From the NCBI RefSeq assembly GCF_017329565.1, contig NZ_JAFMTT010000015.1: a stretch of DNA of 64,000 bases. The stretch is one strand, 5' to 3'. This document shows positions 49,558 through 58,150 of the stretch, piece by piece (position 1 is the stretch's first letter; each line of letters begins with the position of its first letter). The notes under the pieces are model-generated. The model saw nothing but the letters and a program-made list of their open reading frames with translations. It did no database searches and had not been told where the DNA came from. Made by a program: the position numbers and the translations under genes. Source of the stretch: Alicyclobacillus mali. GTDB taxonomy: Bacteria > Bacillota > Bacilli > Alicyclobacillales > Alicyclobacillaceae.

Positions 49558-50640
49558 GTGGCGCAAATTGTCCTGCAATTACCATCGCCGCACCACGTGG
49601 ATCCGGCCTGGCGCGACACGGTTCAGGCGCGGCTCGATGCACTCGCGAAGCCCGTTGGCAGCCTCGGATCGCTCGAACCCGTGCTTTGCGACATCGCGGC
49701 CATCCAGGGTACGGCGCATCCGCGCATTCGCCGCCCCTTCTTTTTGCTCTTCGCGGCCGATCACGGCGTGGCCAAGGACCGCCCCATCTCGCGTTACGGC
49801 CAGCACGTGACGGAGGAGATGGTGAACCACATCGCGTCGGGCCGCAGTGTGTCGACTGTGCTGGCGAGATCGTTCGACGTTCCATGGCGCGTCTACGACG
49901 TCGGCATGGTGTCCGCGCCTAGCCATCCGGACGTCCGGCGGAGCAAGGTTGCGGCGGGTACTCGCGACTTCACGCGCGGGCCGGCGATGACCCTCGACGA
50001 GTGCGCGGAAGCGATTCGAATCGGCATGCAGGCCGTGCGCGACGCGCACGCGGACGGCGCTGATCTCGTGGTCCTTGGCGAGATGGGCATCGGCAACACA
50101 ACCGCGGCTAGCGCGCTCTCCGCCTGGCTCCTCGCCGTGGACGTCGATCTCGTCGTCGGGACGGGCACGGGTATCCGCGAGCAGGCGCTCGCCGAGAAGC
50201 GCCTTGTGGTGCGCACCGCCCTCTCCGTATGGGGCGAGCGCGAGCCCTCGTTTTCGGCCGGTGACGCGCGCTGGCTGGCCGGCCTCGCGCACCTGGGCGG
50301 CCTGGAGTTGGCGTCCATCTGCGGCGCCATTCTCGAGGCTGCCGCCATTGGGCTGCCGGTTCTGTTGGACGGCGTGCTCGTCGGGGCCTGCGCCTTGTGG
50401 GCAGAACGCGCGCGCCCCGGCGTGCGCGACTTTCTGATTGCGGGTCACCTGTCGCCGGAACCTGCGCACGCGCTCTTGCTCGGCGAGCTCCGCAAGCGTC
50501 CCCTGCTGGATCTCGGCCTGCGCGTGGGCGAAGGATCGGGCGCGCTCATGGCGTGGCCCATCCTGAGGGCGGGGCTCGACGTGCTCGAGGGGACCGCGAT
50601 GTTTTCGGAACGAGCAAGGTCAGGGAGGAATGTGACATGA
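49558..50640 (+). CDS. cobT: Nicotinate-nucleotide-dimethylbenzimidazole phosphoribosyltransferase CobT
   Basis: CobT activates the lower ligand 5,6-dimethylbenzimidazole for the cobalamin nucleotide loop. The 360-residue protein begins AQIVLQLPSPHHVDP, with LDALAKPVGSLGSLE and FAADHGVAKDRPISRYGQHVT, and carries the loop GEMGIGNTTAAS and a C-terminal AERARPGVRDFLIAGHLSPEPAH typical of the family. GTG 49558 follows GCGGAGGAG; the frame upstream is open but non-conserved. Its stop overlaps the adenosyltransferase start (ATGA). Confidence 0.95.
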   Translation: MAQIVLQLPSPHHVDPAWRDTVQARLDALAKPVGSLGSLEPVLCDIAAIQGTAHPRIRRPFFLLFAADHGVAKDRPISRYGQHVTEEMVNHIASGRSVSTVLARSFDVPWRVYDVGMVSAPSHPDVRRSKVAAGTRDFTRGPAMTLDECAEAIRIGMQAVRDAHADGADLVVLGEMGIGNTTAASALSAWLLAVDVDLVVGTGTGIREQALAEKRLVVRTALSVWGEREPSFSAGDARWLAGLAHLGGLELASICGAILEAAAIGLPVLLDGVLVGACALWAERARPGVRDFLIAGHLSPEPAHALLLGELRKRPLLDLGLRVGEGSGALMAWPILRAGLDVLEGTAMFSERARSGRNVT

Positions 50641-51212
50641 GGCTGTACACGCGCGGGGGCGATCGCGGCACCACCGCCCTCATCGGCGGCGAGCGCAGGC
50701 ACAAGGGCGACCGGCGCATCGAAGCGTACGGCGCGGTGGACGAGGCCTGCGCGGCGCTTGGGCTCGCCGCGAGTCTTATGCAGGGCGAGCAGCTGTCGGA
50801 CATGCTCCGTCTCGCGATCTGGTTACAGCAGCGCTTGTGGGACGTGGGCGCGGACCTGGCGGCGCCGCCTTCCGCGAAGGATTACGTGCCGAAGGTCGAT
50901 CCGTCGTGGGTGGACGATCTCGAACCCCTCATCGACAAGTATCAGGAGGAGGGGCCGCCGCTCACGCAGTTTGTGTTGCGGCAGGGAAGCCCTGCGGGGG
51001 CGGCGCTTCATTTGGCGTGCACGGTCGTCCGCCGCGCGGAGCGGGAGGCGTGGCGCCTCGCCGCGGATGAACCCGTGCCAGAAGCGGCCTTGCGCTTTCT
51101 GAACCGCCTGTCGGATCTGTTGTTTGTCATGGCCCGCGCCGCAAACGCGCGCGCAGGCGTGGACGAGATCGCGTACGAGCACAGCCCCGTCGTCTTTCGC
51201 GACGGCAAGTGA
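50637..51212 (+). CDS. pduO: Cob(I)yrinic acid a,c-diamide adenosyltransferase, PduO type
   Basis: The enzyme transfers adenosyl from ATP to cob(I)alamin. The 191-residue protein has the N-terminal ATP-binding loop YTRGGDRGTTALIGG, the KGDRRIEAYGAVDEACAALG helix, and the CTVVRRAERE and RFLNRLSDLLFVMARAAN signatures of the trimeric PduO family. Coupled to cobT by a four-base overlap, it completes a two-gene cobalamin salvage unit. Confidence 0.95.
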   Translation: MRLYTRGGDRGTTALIGGERRHKGDRRIEAYGAVDEACAALGLAASLMQGEQLSDMLRLAIWLQQRLWDVGADLAAPPSAKDYVPKVDPSWVDDLEPLIDKYQEEGPPLTQFVLRQGSPAGAALHLACTVVRRAEREAWRLAADEPVPEAALRFLNRLSDLLFVMARAANARAGVDEIAYEHSPVVFRDGK

Positions 51213-51295
51213 CGGACCGGCGCGCCAGGACACTTCCCTGGCGCGCGTCAAGGTTTAGGTCGCTTCCGCCCGAGGTTTCGTATCCGACCGAGGAT

Positions 51296-51832
51296 TCAAT
51301 GCGCCAGTTGGAACTCGCGCTTCCAGCCGCCGTCCATCAGCCATGTGTACAGCGGCGCGGATCGCAGATACCACGTGCGCGATCCTTCGGTGAACGTCAC
51401 GACGTCTGGCACGTGCTGGATGTCCTTGGACAGCGGTTCGCCCCGGCCTGAGAAGTAGGTGGTCGGCATCAGCGTGGCGGTTGCGCCGGACGCGAGTGTG
51501 AGGAACACCTCGGGCGGATCGATATTGGCGTTTACAATGATAGGTGGGCCGGGAAGCTTCGGGATGTTCACCTGCACGGGTCGGGCCTGCTTCATCCATT
51601 TCGCGATTTCCGCCTCGACTTGGGCAGGGTGGATGGGCTCATACCCGATTCCCGCCAGGCCTGCGGTGATGGACACGCTGCGCATGTCCTGCACCGCAGG
51701 AGTGGGCGGATGGGAGGAGGATGGGCTCAGGCTCGCTCGGAGGGGGCCCGAGCTTCCAGAGCCGACAGCCGCAGCCGCGACAGGGACACTCGCGGCGAGG
51801 CAGGTGGCAAGCAACGCGACCTTTCCCCACAT
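51296..51832 (-). CDS. Secreted protein of unknown function
   Basis: I do not recognise this 178-residue protein. It has a clear signal peptide (WGKVALLATCLAASVPVAAAA), a Ser/Pro-rich stretch and a C-terminal domain with alternating hydrophobic strands (VQVNIPKLPGPPIIVNANI, FLTLASGATATLMP, VVTFTEGSRTWYLRSAPLY). ATG 51832 lies eight bases after AAGGAGG; ATG 51838 is too close. It is divergent from the B12-riboswitch operon. No cofactor motif is visible. Confidence 0.65.
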   Translation of the reverse strand: MWGKVALLATCLAASVPVAAAAVGSGSSGPLRASLSPSSSHPPTPAVQDMRSVSITAGLAGIGYEPIHPAQVEAEIAKWMKQARPVQVNIPKLPGPPIIVNANIDPPEVFLTLASGATATLMPTTYFSGRGEPLSKDIQHVPDVVTFTEGSRTWYLRSAPLYTWLMDGGWKREFQLAH

Positions 51833-51893
51833 GCGCATGACCTCCTTTTTTCTGTAGACGTCTGTCAACCGCGTTGTGTGACACGCATGCCGT

Positions 51894-51922
51894 TTGACAA
51901 GCCATCCGCCCCCATCTACGAT
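51894..51922 (+). promoter_or_regulatory. Sigma-A promoter of the B12 riboswitch operon
   Basis: A perfect TTGACA (51894-51899), 17 bases, TACGAT (51917-51922). The start near 51929 lies just before the riboswitch. Confidence 0.85.
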
Positions 51923-51937
51923 GGAACTCGATCCATG

Positions 51938-52121
51938 TCGCTGGGTGCTTCGCGCGGCAACGCGGCGAAGAGAATAGGGAAGCCGGTGAGAGTCCGGCGC
52001 GGTCCCGCCACTGTGAACAGGAAAGCGGGCTCTGTCGAGCCAATCCGTGACGCCACTGCCATCTTGGTGGGAAGGCGCGCGGACGAGACCTGTGAGCCAG
52101 GAGACCTGCCCAGCGACACGC
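51938..52121 (+). promoter_or_regulatory. Cobalamin (B12) riboswitch
   Basis: The leader contains the conserved core of the class: AATAGGGAAGCCGGTGAGAG (51973-51992), CGGTCCCGCCACTGTGA (52000-52016), GCCACTGCCATC (52052-52063), GGGAAGGCG (52069-52077), GACGAGACC and the B12 box AGCCAGGAGACCTGCC (52095-52110). Downstream, GGACC (52187-52191) can pair with GGTCC (52212-52216), trapping the GGGGGG ribosome site, so control is probably translational. It precedes btuFCD and should repress uptake when B12 is plentiful. Confidence 0.95.
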
Positions 52122-52220
52122 GGGCGCCCTTCGAGGAAAGGCGCGTGCACGCGCGCGGGCATTTACGTCCGCCATTTCTTCGAATGGGACCGCTCCACGC
52201 ACAGATTGGGGGGTCCACAC

Positions 52221-53204
52221 GTGTTGAAACGTCCGTTGTTCCAAGGAACCGCGCTGGCTGTGGCGCTTGCGCTCGGCGCCACCGTCTCCGGTTGTGGCAC
52301 GCCGCAGGCCACGCAAAACAGCCTCACTACGAATTCGAGCGCAGCGTCTGCCATCTCGTATCCCATGACCGTGAAGGACGACATGGGGAACACCGTCACC
52401 CTGAAACACCAGCCGATGCACATTGTGTCCGGTTCGGAGGGCACGGACGAGATCCTCGTATCCCTCGTCCCCAGATCTCGCATTGCGCTCGTGACGACCA
52501 TGGCGTCCAATCCCGAGTACTCGAATGTGGTCGCCCAGGTCAAGGGCATTCGCGCCTGGAGCGGTGACGATCCGGAGCAGGCGCTGGCCGTCCATCCCGA
52601 TCTCGTCCTGGAAGCGGGCTACGTCACGAAGACCGTGCTCGATCAGCTTCACCAGGCCGGCGTACCCATGTATGCGTTCAGCCTGAATGACTTCAACTCC
52701 ATCGCCGACATCGAGCGGAACATCCTGACCGTCGGCCGCCTCGTCGGCGAGCCCGCCAAGGCCCATGCGGTCGTCGCCAACATGAAGCAGGACATTGCAC
52801 AAATCGAAGGCGCGGTTCAGGGCCAACCGCGGCCCACCGTCCTCGACTACGGCTCGTACGGCTTTACGGCCGGGCGCGACACGACCGTCGACGACATCAT
52901 CCGCGACGCGGGCGGCGTGAACGTGGCGCACATCTTGAACGGGTGGCAGAAGATTACGGACGAGCAGATTGTCAAGTGGAACCCGGACGTGATTATCGAC
53001 TCGTCCGACGACGCCGCCTTCCTGAAGAAACTCGCCTCCGATCCGGCGCTCCAGTCGGTCACCGCGGTGCGCGAGCATCACCTGTACGCCATCAACAGCG
53101 CCGATATCTCCTCGGTGTCGCAGTACGTCGTGCGGGCCGTGTACGACGTCGCGAAGGTGCTGCATCCCACAGCACACCTGAAGTCGCCGAAGGTGATGGC
53201 ATGA
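52221..53204 (+). CDS. btuF: Cobalamin ABC transporter substrate-binding lipoprotein (BtuF-like)
   Basis: The 327-residue lipoprotein has a signal ending TVSGC (lipidated Cys about 26) and a two-lobed periplasmic-binding fold of the helical-backbone type (TVLDYGSYGFTAGRDTTVDDIIRDAGG and IVKWNPDVIIDSS). Related proteins bind iron-siderophores, heme or B12; the upstream B12 riboswitch points to cobalamin or a precursor. GTG 52221 follows GGGGGG. It overlaps the permease gene by four bases. Confidence 0.9.
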   Translation: MLKRPLFQGTALAVALALGATVSGCGTPQATQNSLTTNSSAASAISYPMTVKDDMGNTVTLKHQPMHIVSGSEGTDEILVSLVPRSRIALVTTMASNPEYSNVVAQVKGIRAWSGDDPEQALAVHPDLVLEAGYVTKTVLDQLHQAGVPMYAFSLNDFNSIADIERNILTVGRLVGEPAKAHAVVANMKQDIAQIEGAVQGQPRPTVLDYGSYGFTAGRDTTVDDIIRDAGGVNVAHILNGWQKITDEQIVKWNPDVIIDSSDDAAFLKKLASDPALQSVTAVREHHLYAINSADISSVSQYVVRAVYDVAKVLHPTAHLKSPKVMA

Positions 53205-54217
53205 CCAGGCGCCGCGCCTGGGCCTTTGGAGCGCTTGCCTTCGCGCTTCTCGCCTCGGCGGCGCTTGAGATCGGCATCGGGCCCGTGATCATCCCTTTTT
53301 GGCACATCCCGGCCGACACGTGGGCGTACTTCGCAGGCCATCGCGGCCTTGACGCGGTGGTCGTGGGGGCCATTCGCTGGCCTCGGCTCGTCGTGGCCGT
53401 GTTGGCGGGATCCGCGCTCGCGCTCTCCGGGGCCGTGCTCCAGGCCATTCTGCGCAACCCCATGGCGGACCCGGGCGTCATCGGCGTGTCGAGCGGCGGC
53501 GCGCTCGGGGCCGTGATCGCCGTCTCGACGGGGCTTGCCGCGCGCACCCAAGTGGCCACGCCCGCCTTGGCCTTCGCTTTTGGCCTGGCGGTGGCTGCCA
53601 TCATCTACCGGCTGGCGACGAGCGCGCGGCGCACCGATATGTACCGGCTGCTTCTCGCGGGCGTCGCCCTGAGCTCGCTCTGCAGCGCCATCATCACGGC
53701 CATCCTCGACCTGTCCCCACTCGAGGAGATGCAGCAGATGATGTTCTGGCTGTTCGGCGGCCTGGACGGATCCAACTGGACGGAAGCCGCGACGCTTGCG
53801 GCCGTCAACGCGCTGGCCATGCCCGTCTTTTTGCGCCTCGCCTTTGCGTACGACATTCTCACGACGGGAGAGGAGCACGCGGAGGCGGTGGGCGTGGACG
53901 TGGAGCGCATCAAGCGCGTATCCCTTGCCGTGGCCGCGCTCATCGTGGCGGTGGCCGTGAGCACGACGGGCGTCATCTCGTTTGTTGGCCTCATTGTGCC
54001 GCATATCCTGAGGCGCCTCATGGGCCCGAATCACCGCCCGCTCCTCGCCGCATCCGCCATGGGCGGCGCGGTGCTGCTCACGCTGTCCGATCTCGTCGGC
54101 CGGACCGCGGTTCAGCCCGCGGAATTGAACGTCGGCATCGTGACGTCGTGCCTCGGCGTGCCCTTTTTTCTCTATCTGTTGTACCGACAGCGGCGTGGAA
54201 GGGACGCGGGCCTATGA
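53201..54217 (+). CDS. btuC: Cobalamin ABC transporter permease (BtuC/FecCD family)
   Basis: The 338-residue permease has nine to ten membrane helices and the FecCD signature ALSGAVLQAILRNPMADPGVIGVSSGGALG, followed by the coupling region GEEHAEAVGVDVERIK and FVGLIVPHILRRLMGPNHR. The ATG overlaps btuF, and the stop overlaps btuD by four bases. Substrate specificity is inferred from the riboswitch. Confidence 0.93.
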   Translation: MTRRRAWAFGALAFALLASAALEIGIGPVIIPFWHIPADTWAYFAGHRGLDAVVVGAIRWPRLVVAVLAGSALALSGAVLQAILRNPMADPGVIGVSSGGALGAVIAVSTGLAARTQVATPALAFAFGLAVAAIIYRLATSARRTDMYRLLLAGVALSSLCSAIITAILDLSPLEEMQQMMFWLFGGLDGSNWTEAATLAAVNALAMPVFLRLAFAYDILTTGEEHAEAVGVDVERIKRVSLAVAALIVAVAVSTTGVISFVGLIVPHILRRLMGPNHRPLLAASAMGGAVLLTLSDLVGRTAVQPAELNVGIVTSCLGVPFFLYLLYRQRRGRDAGL

Positions 54218-54987
54218 TCGAGATCCACCATCTCCACTACCATCCCATTCTGAAGGACATTTGCGCCGAATTTGCCCCGGGCGAGATGGTGGGCCTGGTG
54301 GGCCCGAACGGCGCAGGCAAGACCACGCTCCTGCGCGCGATGGCAGGCGTGCTTCGCCCGACGGGCGGCACGGTTCAGGTCATGGGCGAGCCCATCCACG
54401 CGCGAGAACCCCGCTGGCGCGCTTGCCGCGTCGCGTATCTTCCGCAGTTTGTCGCAGACGACATCCCCTTTACCGTGCGCGAGTTTGTCGAGATGGGGCG
54501 ATACAGCCACGCGCCGAGCGGTGTGCTTGGCAGGGCGGACGCGGCCGCGGTGGACGACGCGCTCGCCGTGATGGGGCTCATGGGGTACCAAGACACGCCG
54601 CTCGCGAATCTTTCCGGGGGCGAGCGACAGCGGGCGGCCATTGCACGCTGCCTGGCCCAGGAGGCGCCGATTTTGCTCCTCGACGAGCCCATCGCGAGCC
54701 TCGACATCCACTATCAGCTCGACATCCTGGCCAGGCTGCGCGCCCTCGCCGGGGAAGGCCGCCTGATCATCATCGCCCTGCACCATCTGGAACTCGCTCT
54801 CGCTCACTGTCAGCGCACGGTCTGCCTGCACCGCGGCCGGTTGGTCGCCGACGGATTGCCCGACGAGGTGTTTACGCCTGAGCTTCTGCGCGCCGTCTTT
54901 CGCGTGGATGCGCGCCCGTTTCGCGATCCGCACACGGGAGCCCTGCGCCTCAGCGTCAGCGCGGCGATCCCCAGTACTCCTGAATGA
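54214..54987 (+). CDS. btuD: Cobalamin ABC transporter ATP-binding protein (BtuD/FecE type)
   Basis: The 257-residue ATPase has Walker A GPNGAGKTT (about residue 31), Q-loop YLPQF, signature LSGGERQRAA, Walker B ILLLDEP and the switch His in ALHHLE. It is the third gene of the btuFCD operon. Its last 32 bases overlap the end of the convergent AIM24 gene. Confidence 0.94.
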   Translation: MIEIHHLHYHPILKDICAEFAPGEMVGLVGPNGAGKTTLLRAMAGVLRPTGGTVQVMGEPIHAREPRWRACRVAYLPQFVADDIPFTVREFVEMGRYSHAPSGVLGRADAAAVDDALAVMGLMGYQDTPLANLSGGERQRAAIARCLAQEAPILLLDEPIASLDIHYQLDILARLRALAGEGRLIIIALHHLELALAHCQRTVCLHRGRLVADGLPDEVFTPELLRAVFRVDARPFRDPHTGALRLSVSAAIPSTPE

Positions 54988-55633
54988 TGTGGACCAGGTT
55001 GTGCACGGTAACCGAGTGGAGCCACACGCGCCCCGGCCCCGTCAGTTGCACCAGGAACAGCCCGTCTCCCGAAAACAACATGTTGGCGACGCCCTGCATG
55101 AGCTGGACTCGGTAGTCGATCCCGTCTGTGAACGCCGCGATGTGGCCTGGATGAACGAGCAGGCTCTCACCCCGGGCGAGATCGCGCTCGACGATCTCGC
55201 CGTCAATGGACAGAAACGCCATCCCGTCGCCTGCCAGGTGGGTCAGCGCCAGGCCGTTGCCGCCGAGAAAGCGGCCGATGTTGAGCGTGACCTCCACGCC
55301 GTAGTCCACCGTCGACTCCGCGCAGAGAAAGCTGTGCCGCTCTGCGATCACGCGTCCGTATTGGCGCAGCGGCAGCGCGAGGATGTGCCCAGGCATGCGC
55401 GTGGTGAACTGCACCACGGATTCGCCTCGCGCGGCGCGATAGTAGGTGAGAAATACGCTGTTGCCGCTCAGCGCCCGCCGAAACATGCCTGCGAGGCCGC
55501 CCGGCGCCCGCGTCTCCATGTACGTGCCTGGCGTCATCGAAAGCAGGCACCCCGCCTCCGAAAACACGCTTTCTCCCGGTTCCAGTCGAATTTCGAGCGT
55601 CTGCATGGTCGAGCCCTCAATGCGGTATTCCAT
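54956..55633 (-). CDS. AIM24 family protein
   Basis: The 225-residue protein belongs to the AIM24/TIGR00266 beta-helix family: EYRIEGSTMQTLEIRLEPGESVFSE, LSMTPGTYMETRAPGG, and FLGGNGLALTHLAGDGMAFLSI. Its biochemical role is unknown; the fold is related to TRAP-like beta-barrels. ATG 55633 follows GAGGAGGAGTGGAATG-type sequence; the frame opens further upstream without a site. It overlaps btuD tail to tail by 32 bases. Confidence 0.85.
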   Translation of the reverse strand: MEYRIEGSTMQTLEIRLEPGESVFSEAGCLLSMTPGTYMETRAPGGLAGMFRRALSGNSVFLTYYRAARGESVVQFTTRMPGHILALPLRQYGRVIAERHSFLCAESTVDYGVEVTLNIGRFLGGNGLALTHLAGDGMAFLSIDGEIVERDLARGESLLVHPGHIAAFTDGIDYRVQLMQGVANMLFSGDGLFLVQLTGPGRVWLHSVTVHNLVHIIQEYWGSPR

Positions 55634-55721
55634 TCCACTCCTCCTCTTCGCGACGAAACGCCTGTACAGTTGGGGTGATCGTACCACAAGCGGCGAGCGG
55701 TATGGGTCGGATGTTGTCGAC

Positions 55722-55750
55722 TTGACGCCCGCGCAGGACATTTATACAAT
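55722..55750 (+). promoter_or_regulatory. Sigma-A promoter of the marR-MFS operon
   Basis: TTGACG (55722-55727), 17 bases, TACAAT (55745-55750). The -10 lies inside a perfect palindrome. Confidence 0.9.
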
Positions 55751-55757
55751 GTAAATG
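55739..55757 (+). promoter_or_regulatory. Palindromic operator over the marR promoter -10
   Basis: CATTTA (55739-55744), TACAATG, TAAATG (55752-55757) is a perfect inverted repeat whose spacer is the -10 itself. Its size and position suit a MarR dimer, implying autorepression and induced efflux. Confidence 0.7.
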
Positions 55758-55829
55758 TTAAACGATAGAAAGATTAGCTCGTTATAAAGATTTCGCGACG
55801 TGAACGATTGCGCATCAGGAGGATGGCGG

Positions 55830-56309
55830 ATGCAAGGGGACATGGACGCGCTGACCCAGCGGTTTGCACAGTCGCTCGGCGTGCTGGCGCAGGAGTTTGG
55901 ACCACACCTGCTGAATCGGCTGCACACGGGCCTCACCGCGGGCCAGTTTTTCACCATGCAGATGATTCGGCGCGAAGGGCGGCTCAAGGTGTCGCAGCTC
56001 GCGGAGCGGCTGGAGGTGACGCCGAGCGCCATCACGGTGATGATCGATCGCCTCGAGCATCATGGTTACGTGTCGCGGCTGCGGGATGAAGAGGACAGGC
56101 GCGTCGTCGTGATCGAGCTCACGCAGGCCGGGCGCGCCAAGCTCGCCGAGGTGGAGCGGGCGTGGTTCGAGATGATGCGGCAGATGGTGTCGCGCATCGA
56201 GCCCGGGGCGTTTGAACAGTGCGTTTCAGCCCTGGAAACGATGGTCACGGCAGCGAAACACCTTCGAACGGAGTGGGATGGGGAGGAGATTCCCCGACAG
56301 GAGGTATGA
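55830..56309 (+). CDS. MarR-family transcriptional regulator
   Basis: The 159-residue protein has the winged-helix core RLKVSQLAERLEVTPSAITVMIDRLEHHGYV followed by the MarR wing SRLRDEEDRRVVVIELTQAG. MarR proteins bind palindromes as dimers and are released by small phenolic or drug-like ligands. ATG 55830 lies seven bases after AGGAGG. It precedes an MFS exporter on the same transcript, so the regulator probably controls that exporter. Confidence 0.93.
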   Translation: MQGDMDALTQRFAQSLGVLAQEFGPHLLNRLHTGLTAGQFFTMQMIRREGRLKVSQLAERLEVTPSAITVMIDRLEHHGYVSRLRDEEDRRVVVIELTQAGRAKLAEVERAWFEMMRQMVSRIEPGAFEQCVSALETMVTAAKHLRTEWDGEEIPRQEV

Positions 56310-56311
56310 CA

Positions 56312-57925
56312 TTGAGCGCCGCGTACGAGGTGCAGAGTACCAATCAAATCACCGGCGCCCGCAAGTGGTGGGCGTTTGCCACCGTGCTCGTGACAATGTT
56401 CTTCTCGTCGCTGGATCAGACCGTGGTGTCGACGGCGATGCCGACGGTGATCAGCGACTTGCACGGTTTGAATTTGTACACGTGGGTGTTCACCGCCTAC
56501 ATGATCACGTCGTCCATCACGGTACCTATCTACGGTAAGCTGTCGGATGTGTTTGGGCGCAAGCCGTTCTATTTGTTCGGCCTCGTGATGTTCGGCGTCG
56601 GATCCGCCATCTCGGGCCAGGCGCACAGCATGATGGAACTCGTCTGGGCGCGCGCGGTGCAGGGCGTGGGCGCGGGAGCCATGATGAGCATGCCGCGGGC
56701 GACTGTCGGGGACATCTTTTCCCCGAAGGAGCGCGCCCGTTGGATGGGCGTGATGATGGCCGTGTTTGGGCTTTCGAGCATTGTAGGGCCGGCCATTGGC
56801 GGTTTCATCACGGACGACTGGTCGTGGCGCTGGGTGTTTTACGTGAACCTGCCGTTCGTGATCGTGGCCATCGTCGGCGTCGTATTCGCACTGCCCAGGG
56901 TTCGGACGAAGGATCAGGTCAAGGTGGATTGGCAGGGCGCGGCGCTTCTCACCGTCGGCCTTGTGCCCATCCTGCTCGCACTCACGTGGGCAGGAAGCAA
57001 GTACGCGTGGGGCTCCTCTGAAATCCTCGGCATGTTGGCAGGCGGCGTGGTGGTGCTGGTGGTGTTCGTGTTCTGGGAGATGCGGGCGCCGGATCCGCTT
57101 GTCGCGCCGTGGCTGTTCCGCAACCGCATCTTCACCACGTCGCTCGTGCTGCAGTTGCTCGTGGGCATGGCGATGTTCGGAAGTCTGATGTACCTGCCCA
57201 TCTTCGTCCAGGGCGTGATCGGACTCAACGCGCAGAACAGCGGCTGGATCATGACGCCGATGATGGGCGGTTTCATGGTTGGGAGCATGGTTTCTGGACA
57301 GGTGATGTCCAAGACGGGGCGGTACCGCCATGTGGCTTGGCTGTCGGGCGCCGTGATCGTGGTGGGTTCCATCTTGTTGAACCGGATCGACGTGCACACG
57401 TCGTGGCCGACCATCATGGTGGACATGGTTGTGCTGGGCCTCGGCATTGGCGCCTTGATGCCGCTCATGAACATGGCGGTGCAAAACGCATTTCCGTATC
57501 GCGTGATGGGGACGGTAAACGCGAGCCAGCAGTTCGTGAGTTCGCTCGGCGGCGTCGTTGCTTCGCCGGTGTTTGGAACCGTGCTGAATCACGCCTTTTC
57601 GAACAAGCTGAGCGCGTCCCTTCCTCCGGCGCTCTCGGCGGTGAAGGGAAAGCTCGGTTCGCTGAACCCGCAGGCGCTGCTCACCTCTCAGGCGCAGAAG
57701 GCCATCGCATCGGAATTCGACCGACTTGGCCCTGCGGGGCAGGCGCTCTATCACCAGCTGATGCAGGCAGTGAAGTTGTCCTTGACGTACGGAATCCAAA
57801 AGCTGTTCTTGGCGGGCTTGATCTTTTCCGCGCTCACGTTCATCGGTACGTTCTTCCTGCCTGAGGTGAAGCTCAAGGGTGAAGAATATTTTCGCGCTGA
57901 GGAGAACGAGGAACACGCAGGCTGA
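56312..57925 (+). CDS. MFS multidrug efflux transporter, DHA2 (EmrB/QacA) family
   Basis: The 537-residue protein has 14 membrane helices and DHA2 motifs: LDQTVVSTAMPTVISDL (motif D1), GKLSDVFGRKPFYLFG (motif A), RAVQGVGAGAMMSMPRATVGD and GLSSIVGPAIGGFI (motif C). It exports hydrophobic compounds by proton antiport; substrates are unknown. TTG 56312 is seven bases after AGGAGG; ATG 56306, overlapping the marR stop, has only one base of spacing. A terminator follows. Confidence 0.93.
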   Translation: MSAAYEVQSTNQITGARKWWAFATVLVTMFFSSLDQTVVSTAMPTVISDLHGLNLYTWVFTAYMITSSITVPIYGKLSDVFGRKPFYLFGLVMFGVGSAISGQAHSMMELVWARAVQGVGAGAMMSMPRATVGDIFSPKERARWMGVMMAVFGLSSIVGPAIGGFITDDWSWRWVFYVNLPFVIVAIVGVVFALPRVRTKDQVKVDWQGAALLTVGLVPILLALTWAGSKYAWGSSEILGMLAGGVVVLVVFVFWEMRAPDPLVAPWLFRNRIFTTSLVLQLLVGMAMFGSLMYLPIFVQGVIGLNAQNSGWIMTPMMGGFMVGSMVSGQVMSKTGRYRHVAWLSGAVIVVGSILLNRIDVHTSWPTIMVDMVVLGLGIGALMPLMNMAVQNAFPYRVMGTVNASQQFVSSLGGVVASPVFGTVLNHAFSNKLSASLPPALSAVKGKLGSLNPQALLTSQAQKAIASEFDRLGPAGQALYHQLMQAVKLSLTYGIQKLFLAGLIFSALTFIGTFFLPEVKLKGEEYFRAEENEEHAG

Positions 57926-57939
57926 GCCGCGTTGGATGA

Positions 57940-57984
57940 GGCCGCTCACAAGGGCTCACAAGAAGCCCTGGAGCGGCTTTTTTG
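57940..57984 (+). terminator. Rho-independent terminator after the MFS gene
   Basis: GCCGCTC (57941-57947) pairs with GAGCGGC (57971-57977), enclosing a second helix AGGGCT/AGCCCT, followed by TTTTTT. Confidence 0.9.
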
Positions 57985-58150
57985 TCGGCTACCTGTGCGG
58001 TCGTTACAAACTGTTCAAGCTCGCGCCGCGGTTTGTTCAAAAACCTATATGTAGAATGCATTTTTTTCTAAAGCGCATGGTGATACGATCCAGGTGTAAG
58101 GAGCGCTCCAGGTTTCACTCGTGATCACGAGTATGGAAGGGGGAGAGCAC

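Noticed and set aside
56066..57949. 627-codon minus-strand frame opposite the MFS transporter, and similar frames at 59831-61633 and 61846-63948
   Set aside because: The composition (His/Arg-rich, no motifs) and the unequivocal plus-strand genes mark them as shadows.
58040..58110. Promoter or Rex operator upstream of cydA
   Set aside because: TAGAAT and TACGAT occur but without -35 elements at proper spacing, and no TTGTGAAN4TTCACAA-like site is visible.
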